64,000 bases of DNA from Streptomyces sp. CC0208 (GTDB taxonomy: Bacteria; Actinomycetota; Actinomycetes; Streptomycetales; Streptomycetaceae), in NCBI RefSeq assembly GCF_003443735.1, contig NZ_CP031969.1, positions 5,952,001 to 6,016,000 of the forward strand, in the 5' to 3' direction. The notes beneath the pieces were generated by a model. That model saw nothing but the letters and a program-made list of their open reading frames with translations. It was not told the DNA's origin and did no database searches. Both the position numbers and the translations under genes were made by a program. Position 1 is the stretch's first letter, and every line of letters begins with the position of its first letter. This document shows positions 57,621 to 64,000 of the stretch, piece by piece.

Positions 57621-58859
57621 CTAGTCGACGCCCCTTATGCGGCCGACCAGCACCGCTCCCGCCAAACCCACCGCCGCCGCGACCCCGTACAGCACCCGGT
57701 ACCCCCCGAGGTGCGTCACGATCGGTGCCGCCAACGCGGGGGCCGCCACCTGGGGCAGGGAGTTCGCCACGTTGATGATGCCCAGGTCCTTTCCCCGGTC
57801 CAGGGCCGTCGGCAGGACGTCCGTCATCAGGGCGAAGTCGACCGACATGAAGACGCCGAGGCCCACCCCCAGCAGCGCCGCCACAATGATCGCGCTCGGC
57901 CAGGTCTGCCACAGCGCGAGCAGGGCCGTCGCCACCGCCATGAGGACCCCGGACCAGCGGACGAACGGCTTGCGGCGGCCCACGCGGTCGGACCAGACAC
58001 CGCCCACCACCACCGTGGCCAGCAGCGCAACGCTGTCCACCGCGGTCAGGATCAGCACGCCCCGCTCGGGGTCGTCGTAGTGCAGGCGGTCCCGCAGGTA
58101 GTAGAGGAGGTACAGCAACACCAGCGCGTTGCTGAGGTTGATCAGGAAGCGGGTCACCCAGGCCCAGGCGAAGTCGGGGTAGCGGCGCGGGCTCAGCCAG
58201 AAGCCGCGCGCGAACGACCGCCAGGACCACGCCGGTTGGTCCGTGGCCGCCAGCCTGAGGTCCCGGTGGCGCAGCACGTACGGCAGCACCCCCGCCAGTG
58301 TGAACACCGCGCAGGCCGCATAGCCCGCCGCGATGCCGCCCGCCGCGGTCGCCAGCCCTGTGCCGACGACCGCGCCGAGGATCTGCGCCGCGCCGATCCA
58401 GCCGCCGACCGCGCCCCGCTGGAGCCGTGGCACCCGGTCCGGCACGGCCGCCGTGACCGCCGCGAAGGCCGCGTTCAGGGTCAGCTGGACCAGACACCAG
58501 CCGAGCGTCATGAGCCACAGGCCGCCCGCCCCGGCGAGCACCAGCAGCGACAGCGCGCCGCCCGCCGCACCGGCCACGATCCACGGGCTGCGGCGGCCCC
58601 AGCGGGCCGTGGTGCGGTCCGACAGCGCGCCGAAGAACGGGTTCGCCGCCAGTGACACCACCGCGCCCACCCCGGTCGCCCAGGCCAGCAGCGTCTCCTT
58701 GGACATGCCGGTGCCGGGCGCGAAGTCCTCCGCCTGCCGGGCCAGCAGGATCTGCAACGGGCCGTACCAGCCCACCCAGATCGCCACGTTGGCGAGGGAG
58801 AGGGAGGTGGTCCAGCCCTTGCCGACCCGGTCGACCGGCTCCGTGAGAGCCGCGCTCAC
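57621..58859 (-). CDS. MFS sugar-type transporter
   Basis: A 412-residue transporter with 12 helices; the loop motif is GALSDRTTARWGRRSPWI, which resembles the sugar:cation symporter group and glycoside carriers. GTG 58859 overlaps the beta-glucosidase stop (GTGA), so the two are co-translated. It probably imports a beta-glucoside or oligosaccharide for the enzyme, or exports the product; direction is an inference. Confidence 0.9.
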   Translation of the reverse strand: MSAALTEPVDRVGKGWTTSLSLANVAIWVGWYGPLQILLARQAEDFAPGTGMSKETLLAWATGVGAVVSLAANPFFGALSDRTTARWGRRSPWIVAGAAGGALSLLVLAGAGGLWLMTLGWCLVQLTLNAAFAAVTAAVPDRVPRLQRGAVGGWIGAAQILGAVVGTGLATAAGGIAAGYAACAVFTLAGVLPYVLRHRDLRLAATDQPAWSWRSFARGFWLSPRRYPDFAWAWVTRFLINLSNALVLLYLLYYLRDRLHYDDPERGVLILTAVDSVALLATVVVGGVWSDRVGRRKPFVRWSGVLMAVATALLALWQTWPSAIIVAALLGVGLGVFMSVDFALMTDVLPTALDRGKDLGIINVANSLPQVAAPALAAPIVTHLGGYRVLYGVAAAVGLAGAVLVGRIRGVD

Positions 58860-60178
58860 CTCTGGGCCCGGAGCAGGTCCCGGTACCAGGCGTACGACGC
58901 CTTCGGGGTCCTGGCGAGGGTCTCGAAGTCCACGTGGACAAGGCCGAACCGCCGCGCGTACCCCTCCGCCCACTCGAAGTTGTCCATCAGCGACCACACG
59001 AAGTACCCGCGCACGTCCACGCCCGCCTCGACCGCCTTGTGCAGGGCCCGGACGTGGCCGTCCAGGTAGGCGATCCGGTTCTGGTCGTCCATGCCCTCGT
59101 AGGAGCAGCCGTTCTCGGTGATGACGACCGGCGGGAGGCGGTCGCCGTAGCGCTCGCGCATACCGGTGAGCAGCTCCGTCAGGCCCTCCGGGACCACCGG
59201 CCAGCCGAAGTCCGTCACCGGTACGCCCTCGATCTCCTGGACGGAGAAGGGGAGTTCGGCCGGGATCGTCAGTCCGCCGAACTCGATGTCCGCACCCTGC
59301 GGGGCGCCCACGCGGGTCGGGGCGTAGTAGTTGACGCCGTAGAAGTCGAGCGGCTCGCTGATGACCTTGAGGTCGGCGGCGACATCGCCCGGCATCAACT
59401 CGCCCAGACCGGAAGGGTATTCGCCCAGCAGCACAGGCTCCGCGAACAGCCGGTTCAGCAGCAGGTCGTAGAAGTCCGCCGCCTCCACGTCCGGTTGCTC
59501 CTGGGAGGCCGGCCAGGTCGGGCCGTGCGAGTTTGCGATGCCGATGTCCGTGGCGCCGGCCGCGCGCAGCGCCTGCACGGCCAGGCCGTGGCCCAGGAGC
59601 TGGTGGTGGGCGGCGGGCAGCGCGTCGAACATCAGCTGCTTGCCCGGGGCGTGGGCGCCGAGCGCGTGGCCGAACATGGTGTGTTCGGCAGGCTCGTTGA
59701 GGGTGATCCATTTCGTGACACGGTCGCCGAGACGGTCGGCCACCAGGGACACGTACTCGGCGAAGCGGGAGGCGGTGTCCCGGTTCAGCCAGCCGCCCTC
59801 CTCCTGAAGGGACTCCGGCAGGTCCCAGTGGAAGAGCGTCGGGACCGGACGGACGCCCGCCCCGACCAGTTCGTCCACGAGACGGTCGTAGAAGTCGAGG
59901 CCGCCCTCGGAGCGCACCCGCGGCCAGGAGACCGAGAAGCGGTACGCGTCCACCCCCAGGCCGGCCAGCAGGGACACGTCCTCGCGGTAGCGGTGGTAGT
60001 GGTCGCAGGCCACCGCTGCCGTGGAGCCGTCCTTCACCCGGCCCGGTTCGGCCGTGAAGGTGTCCCACACGGACCGCTCGCGCTCGTCCGCCGCGCCCTC
60101 GATCTGATGGGCCGAGGTCGAGACGCCCCACAGGAAGCCGGCCGGGAAACGAGGGATCGCATGCTCTTCAGTCGCCAT
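58856..60178 (-). CDS. Glycoside hydrolase family 1 beta-glucosidase
   Basis: A 440-residue retaining GH1 enzyme. The acid/base Glu is in TLNEP (KWITLNEPAEH) and the nucleophile Glu in VITENGC. FLWGVSTSAHQIEGA is the N-terminal family motif. No signal peptide, so it acts in the cytoplasm on imported sugars. ATG 60178 is used; an ATG at 60190 is the alternative. It heads a two-gene unit with the MFS transporter. Confidence 0.95.
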   Translation of the reverse strand: MATEEHAIPRFPAGFLWGVSTSAHQIEGAADERERSVWDTFTAEPGRVKDGSTAAVACDHYHRYREDVSLLAGLGVDAYRFSVSWPRVRSEGGLDFYDRLVDELVGAGVRPVPTLFHWDLPESLQEEGGWLNRDTASRFAEYVSLVADRLGDRVTKWITLNEPAEHTMFGHALGAHAPGKQLMFDALPAAHHQLLGHGLAVQALRAAGATDIGIANSHGPTWPASQEQPDVEAADFYDLLLNRLFAEPVLLGEYPSGLGELMPGDVAADLKVISEPLDFYGVNYYAPTRVGAPQGADIEFGGLTIPAELPFSVQEIEGVPVTDFGWPVVPEGLTELLTGMRERYGDRLPPVVITENGCSYEGMDDQNRIAYLDGHVRALHKAVEAGVDVRGYFVWSLMDNFEWAEGYARRFGLVHVDFETLARTPKASYAWYRDLLRAQR

Positions 60179-60236
60179 GCGCCGGATCATGGGTACCGGC
60201 GGGTAGGTAAGTCAACGGGCAGGCGTGAACAAGCAG

Positions 60237-60503
60237 TTACGCACCCTCTTTGAGTACCTTCGAGATCAGTTTCCGCTGCTCCTCCGTCAGCCGGGGATCG
60301 GCGGCGTAGACCGTCCTGCCGTCCACGGTGATCTCGTAGGCGAAGCCGTCCGGAACCCCGATCGGCGGGGTGCCCCGGCCGGCGGCGACCGCCTTCTCGG
60401 CCAGGGCCTGCCATTCGTGGGCATCGGGCCGCCCGGAGGTGTCGACCTCCTTGTGCCGCTCGATGCCCGCGAACCCGCCCGTGCGCCGTACCTGAATACG
60501 CAT
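60237..60503 (-). CDS. Emfourin-like protease inhibitor
   Basis: An 88-residue protein (MRIQVRRTGGFAGIERHKEV, ending LTEEQRKLISKVLKEGA). Length, beta-rich start and position next to an M4 protease match emfourin, a proteinaceous inhibitor of protealysin-like peptidases. It begins 21 bp after the protease stop and is on the same strand. Confidence 0.85.
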   Translation of the reverse strand: MRIQVRRTGGFAGIERHKEVDTSGRPDAHEWQALAEKAVAAGRGTPPIGVPDGFAYEITVDGRTVYAADPRLTEEQRKLISKVLKEGA

Positions 60504-60524
60504 GGGTCCCTGTCTAGTACGGAC

Positions 60525-61592
60525 TCACAGGATCCGCACCCCGACCTGCTCCCAGGCCTTGGAGACGGCCTGGAGTTCGTCGCCCTCGTTGTAGCGGGCC
60601 TTCGCCGCCGCGACCGTGAGCTTCGCGAAGTCGGTGAACAGGGCCCGGTCCGAGAGCTCGCCGCCGGTCAGGACGTCGTACCAGATCTGGCCCGCCTTCT
60701 CCCAGGCGTGGCCGCCGAGGGCGGTCGCGACCAGGTAGAACGCGTGGTTGGGGATGCCGGAGTTGATGTGCACGCCGCCGTTGTCGCGGCCGGTGCGGAC
60801 GTAGTCGTCCATCGTCGCCGGCTGCGGGTCCTTGCCGAGCACGTCGTCGTCGTAGGCGCTGCCCGGCTCCTTCATCGAGCGCAGTGCCTTGCCGGAGACG
60901 CTGGGCGCGAGCAGGCCCGCGCCGATCAGCCAGTCGGCCTCGGCGGCGGTCTGGCCGAGTGTGTACTGCTTGATGAGCGAGCCGAAGACATCGGACATCG
61001 ACTCGTTGAGGGCGCCGGACTGGCCGTAGTACGTGAGGTTCGCCGTGTACTGCGTGACGCCGTGGGTGAGTTCGTGGCCGATGACGTCGATCGGGATGGT
61101 GAAGTCGAGGAAGATCTCGCCGTCGCCGTCGCCGAACACCATCTGCTCGCCGTTCCAGAAGGCGTTGTTGTAGTTCTCGTCGAAGTGGACGGTCGCGTCG
61201 AGCGGGAGGCCGTCGCCGTCGATCGAGTGGCGGGTGTAGGCGTTCAGGTAGAGGTCGAAGGTGGCGCCGAGACCGGCGTAGGCGCGGTTGGCGGTGGCGT
61301 CCTGGCCGGGCTCGGAGCCCTCGGCGCGGACCTTCGTGCCCGGCAGGTCGCTCTGGTGACCGGCGTCGTAGATCGTGCGCAGCGGCTGGTCGGACGGTGC
61401 CTTCGCCGTCGGCGCGGCCGCGAGGCCGAACTCGGTCGTCACGCGGCGGCGGCCGCGCAGCTCGCTGTCGCGCATCAGGGTGCGCCGGGCGGGACCGGAG
61501 AGTGCGGGGTCGTCGTTGCGGGCCAGTTTGTCGAGGACGTGTGGCGGAACGACGGTGCAGAAGACGGGCTCGAAGCCCCCGTTGGTCGTCAT
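60525..61592 (-). CDS. Protealysin-like M4 metalloprotease
   Basis: A 355-residue thermolysin-family peptidase. Zinc motif HELTHGV, third ligand Glu in NESMSDVFG, catalytic His in GVHINSGIPNHAF. The short N-terminal propeptide carries the PP motif of the protealysin group (VPPHVLDKLA), and there is no signal peptide, so the export route is unclear. ATG 61592 lies 9 bases after AAGGG. It forms a two-gene unit with its presumed inhibitor. Confidence 0.94.
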   Translation of the reverse strand: MTTNGGFEPVFCTVVPPHVLDKLARNDDPALSGPARRTLMRDSELRGRRRVTTEFGLAAAPTAKAPSDQPLRTIYDAGHQSDLPGTKVRAEGSEPGQDATANRAYAGLGATFDLYLNAYTRHSIDGDGLPLDATVHFDENYNNAFWNGEQMVFGDGDGEIFLDFTIPIDVIGHELTHGVTQYTANLTYYGQSGALNESMSDVFGSLIKQYTLGQTAAEADWLIGAGLLAPSVSGKALRSMKEPGSAYDDDVLGKDPQPATMDDYVRTGRDNGGVHINSGIPNHAFYLVATALGGHAWEKAGQIWYDVLTGGELSDRALFTDFAKLTVAAAKARYNEGDELQAVSKAWEQVGVRIL

Positions 61593-61783
61593 GCCCGGCA
61601 CCCTTGCACTGAGTCATGACCGTGTCACTACCCGCAACCATGATTGGTGAAATATGCGGACACGGAGGCGCACGCTCCGTGACGAAGTGGTATGGCGCAC
61701 TTTTTGCCCGATTCGCCCCTCGGGTCCCGCATACTGATACGGCGCCCCGCGCGGGGAGCGGCTCCGCTAGCATGCTGCGCATC

Positions 61784-61831
61784 ATGCGTTACGGGCTGCT
61801 TCTTCTTAGCTGCCGCGGCGAGGGCCTGTAG
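61784..61831 (+). CDS. leuA leader peptide
   Basis: A 15-residue peptide MRYGLLLLSCRGEGL with four consecutive leucine codons, three of them CTT, which is rare in high-GC genomes. An ATG at 61772 would add four residues. The peptide lies 81 bp before leuA, and its 3' part can pair with downstream sequence. Leader-peptide attenuation of leuA by leucyl-tRNA supply has been described in streptomycetes. Confidence 0.88.
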   Translation: MRYGLLLLSCRGEGL

Positions 61832-61855
61832 TCCAGGTCGACTCCCTCCCCGCGG
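61813..61855 (+). promoter_or_regulatory. leuA attenuator structure
   Basis: ccgcggcgagg (61813-61823), inside the leader peptide coding region, pairs with cctccccgcgg (61845-61855) with one mismatch. A ribosome stalled at the leucine codons or released at the stop would affect this pairing differently. I cannot tell whether this stem is the terminator or the antiterminator. Confidence 0.6.
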
Positions 61856-61911
61856 AGCTTCGCGTTGCGTGTCGGCCGTCCTTCCCGGACATCCTGAGGA
61901 GCCCCGCAATC

Positions 61912-63633
61912 ATGGCGAACCGCCAGCAGCCCAGCACCATGCCGATCCACAAGTACGGCCAGTACGAGCAGGTCGACATCCCGGATCGCACCTGGCCGAA
62001 CAAGCGGATCACCGTCGCTCCCCGCTGGCTCTCCACCGACCTGCGCGACGGCAACCAGTCCCTGATCGACCCGATGTCGCCCGAGCGCAAGCGCCGGATG
62101 TTCGACCAGCTGGTCAAGATGGGCTACAAGGAGATCGAGGTCGGCTTCCCGGCGTCGGGCCAGACGGACTTCGACTTCGTACGGTCGATCATCGAGGAGC
62201 CGGGCGTGATCCCGGACGACGTCACCATCTCCGTACTGACCCAGGCCCGCGAGGACCTGATCGAGCGGACCGTCGAGTCGCTGAAGGGCGCCAAGCGCGC
62301 CACGGTCCACCTGTACAACGCGACCGCGCCGGTCTTCCGCCGGGTCGTCTTCCGGGGCTCCAAGGACGACATCAAGCAGATCGCCGTCGACGGCACCCGC
62401 CTGGTGATGGAGTACGCGGAGAAGCTGCTGGGCCCGGAGACGGAGTTCGGCTACCAGTACAGCCCCGAGATCTTCACCGACACCGAGCTGGACTTCGCGC
62501 TGGAGGTCTGCGAGGCGGTGATGGACGTCTACCAGCCGGGTCCGGGCCGCGAGATCATCCTCAACCTGCCCGCCACGGTGGAGCGTTCGACCCCCTCCAC
62601 GCACGCGGACCGCTTCGAGTGGATGCACCGCAACCTCTCCCGCCGCGAGTACGTGTGCATCTCGATCCACCCGCACAACGACCGCGGTACCGCCGTCGCC
62701 GCCGCCGAGCTGGCGCTGATGGCCGGCGCCGACCGCGTCGAGGGCTGTCTGTTCGGACAGGGCGAGCGCACCGGCAACGTCGACCTGGTCACCCTGGGCA
62801 TGAACCTGTTCTCGCAGGGCGTCGACCCGCAGATCGACTTCTCCGACATCGACGAGATCCGTCGTACGTGGGAGTACTGCAACCAGATGGAGGTCCACCC
62901 GCGCCACCCGTACGTGGGCGACCTGGTCTACACGTCCTTCTCCGGCTCCCACCAGGACGCCATCAAGAAGGGCTTCGACGCGATGGAGGCCGACGCGGCC
63001 GCCAAGGGCGTCACGGTCGACGACATCGAGTGGGCGGTCCCGTACCTGCCGATCGACCCCAAGGACGTCGGCCGCTCCTACGAGGCCGTGATCCGGGTCA
63101 ACTCCCAGTCCGGCAAGGGCGGTATCGCGTACGTCCTCAAGAACGACCACAAGCTGGACCTGCCGCGCCGGATGCAGATCGAGTTCTCCAAGCTCATCCA
63201 GGCCAAGACGGACGCCGAGGGCGGCGAGGTCAAGGGCTCCGACATCTGGGCGGTCTTCCAGGACGAGTACCTGCCGAACCCCGAGAACCCGTGGGGCCGT
63301 ATCCAGGTCAAGAACGGCCAGTCGACGACCGACACGGACGGCGTGGACACGCTGAAGGTGGAGGCCACGGTCGACGGCGTCGACACGGTCCTGACCGGCA
63401 GCGGCAACGGTCCGATCTCGGCCTTCTTCGACGCGCTGGCCAAGGTCGGCATCGACGCCCGGCTGCTGGACTACCAGGAGCACACGATGAGCGAGGGCGC
63501 CTCCGCGCAGGCCGCCTCCTACATCGAATGCGCGATCGACGGCAAGGTTCTGTGGGGAATCGGGATCGACGCGAACACGACGCGTGCGTCCCTGAAGGCG
63601 GTCGTCTCGGCCGTCAACCGGGCTGCTCGATAA
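61912..63633 (+). CDS. leuA: 2-isopropylmalate synthase
   Basis: A 573-residue enzyme for the first committed step of leucine synthesis, joining acetyl-CoA and 2-oxoisovalerate. The DRE-TIM metal-binding region (TDLRDGNQSL), the HPHNDRGTAVAAAELAL motif and the C-terminal regulatory domain (leucine feedback) are visible. GAGGAG lies upstream of the ATG. Transcription is probably controlled by the upstream leader. Confidence 0.98.
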   Translation: MANRQQPSTMPIHKYGQYEQVDIPDRTWPNKRITVAPRWLSTDLRDGNQSLIDPMSPERKRRMFDQLVKMGYKEIEVGFPASGQTDFDFVRSIIEEPGVIPDDVTISVLTQAREDLIERTVESLKGAKRATVHLYNATAPVFRRVVFRGSKDDIKQIAVDGTRLVMEYAEKLLGPETEFGYQYSPEIFTDTELDFALEVCEAVMDVYQPGPGREIILNLPATVERSTPSTHADRFEWMHRNLSRREYVCISIHPHNDRGTAVAAAELALMAGADRVEGCLFGQGERTGNVDLVTLGMNLFSQGVDPQIDFSDIDEIRRTWEYCNQMEVHPRHPYVGDLVYTSFSGSHQDAIKKGFDAMEADAAAKGVTVDDIEWAVPYLPIDPKDVGRSYEAVIRVNSQSGKGGIAYVLKNDHKLDLPRRMQIEFSKLIQAKTDAEGGEVKGSDIWAVFQDEYLPNPENPWGRIQVKNGQSTTDTDGVDTLKVEATVDGVDTVLTGSGNGPISAFFDALAKVGIDARLLDYQEHTMSEGASAQAASYIECAIDGKVLWGIGIDANTTRASLKAVVSAVNRAAR

Positions 63634-63652
63634 TCACTCTGACCGGCGGTTT

Positions 63653-63690
63653 CGGGGCCTTGGTCGCTGTATACGGCGATCAAGGCCCCG
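63653..63690 (+). terminator. leuA terminator
   Basis: A 15-bp stem (63653-63667 with 63676-63690, one G-U) encloses the loop TGTATACG and is followed by tcgttta. This is the strongest terminator hairpin in the window. Confidence 0.92.
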
Positions 63691-63819
63691 TCGTTTATCG
63701 GCCACCGGCGCGTGGAGGTCACGAGCAGGTCTCGTCGGGGGTACTGACTCCGCCTCCCTGATGTGGCTAACATCACGCAAGCGCGGCGATGTTGCCGCGG
63801 GGTTACGCGGAGGTGTGAC

Positions 63820-64000
63820 GTGCTGCCAGGACGGGGACGAAACGGCCGTGCTGCCAGGCCTGCGTGCCTCCTGGGCACCCGTACCGCGTGGACGACCGTC
63901 GGCGACGGCGAGTTCTTCTGCCCCGGGTGCGGGGGCGACCGCAACTACCAGCGCCTGACCGGTCGCCGCCGCTTCACGCTGCTCGGCGTCCCGGTCCTGC
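63820..64000 (+). CDS. Zinc-ribbon TerB-like protein, 5' part (cut by window edge)
   Basis: The frame opens at GTG 63820, with GGAGG at 63809-63813, and is still open at the window end (60 codons). The stretch GEFFCPGCGGDRNYQRL contains CxxC of a zinc ribbon, followed by TGRRRFTLLGVPVL. This matches the N-terminus of a TerB-type protein often found after leuA in Streptomyces, as I recall. The TerB domain itself would lie beyond the edge. Confidence 0.75.
   Translation, partial: MLPGRGRNGRAARPACLLGTRTAWTTVGDGEFFCPGCGGDRNYQRLTGRRRFTLLGVPVL

Larger units (their letters stand above)
61593..61911 (+). other. leuA leader and divergent intergenic region
   Basis: The 319 bp between the M4 protease start and leuA hold the leuA leader peptide gene (61784-61831), the pairing leader structures at 61813-61855 and the leuA ribosome site. 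The first half (about 61600-61770) must hold both promoters; I could not place them with confidence. Confidence 0.7.

Noticed and set aside
58860..60131. Extended MFS frame reading back through the beta-glucosidase gene
   Set aside because: Upstream part is an out-of-frame shadow of the GH1 gene; GTG 58859 overlaps the GH1 stop in a normal coupled arrangement.

Overview
The window is a high-GC, densely coded segment with frequent GTG starts, ATGA/GTGA stop-start overlaps, putative leaderless genes and actinobacterial housekeeping content. It is almost certainly the conserved chromosomal core of a Streptomyces. The gene order (leuS, comEA-comEC, holA, rpsT, lepA, hemW, hrcA-dnaJ, rsmE, rnz, phoH-ybeY, era, leuA) matches my recollection of the core arm of Streptomyces chromosomes; I could not check this by search. 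I see no rRNA, tRNA, insertion sequence, prophage or CRISPR array. Two genes are cut by the window edges: leuS on the left and a zinc-ribbon gene on the right.

Layout. 1-11.5 kb: 3' part of leuS with a strong terminator, a membrane-anchored helical protein, DegV, the DNA-uptake pair comEA-comEC with an N-acetyltransferase overlapping its end, holA, and a SnoaL-like protein. 11.6-16.2 kb: rpsT and lepA (divergent), then an acyl-CoA synthetase. 16.3-23.1 kb: a signalling island with a soluble poly-HAMP hybrid histidine kinase, its single-domain response regulator, and a divergent ATPase-GAF-SpoIIE phosphatase. 23-31 kb: hemW, DUF3097, an MBL-fold hydrolase, hrcA-dnaJ behind a clear CIRCE operator, nitronate monooxygenase, rsmE, a VOC protein and a lipoprotein. 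31-38 kb: Tricorn-type protease, HIT protein, RNase Z, adenosine deaminase and an MFS transporter. 38-43.5 kb: an IclR regulator divergent from a D-glucarate catabolic pair, a PfkB kinase and an orphan FAD-binding subunit. 43.7-47 kb: phoH-ybeY-CBS protein-MmcQ operon. 46.9-49.7 kb: MFS exporter with divergent XRE regulator, and a degenerate cytidine-deaminase-like protein. 49.9-52.9 kb: three secreted or surface proteins that look like an actinobacterial WxL/DUF916 system. 52.9-55.7 kb: amtB-glnK behind a GlnR-type box, then era. 55.7-61.6 kb: XRE regulator with divergent epimerase, beta-glucosidase plus MFS, and an M4 protease with its emfourin-like inhibitor. 61.6-64 kb: leuA with a leader-peptide attenuator and a strong terminator.

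Main points for follow-up: the WxL-like trio, two of whose genes share a promoter pattern; the amtB-glnK pair, where the first pore histidine of AmtB is replaced by glutamate and no glnD is adjacent; the poly-HAMP kinase built of 92-residue units; a dispersed GC-rich repeat found five times, always between convergent genes; a ten-residue repeat array in ComEA; the cytidine-deaminase-like protein lacking all zinc ligands; and the leuA leader with a run of rare leucine codons.
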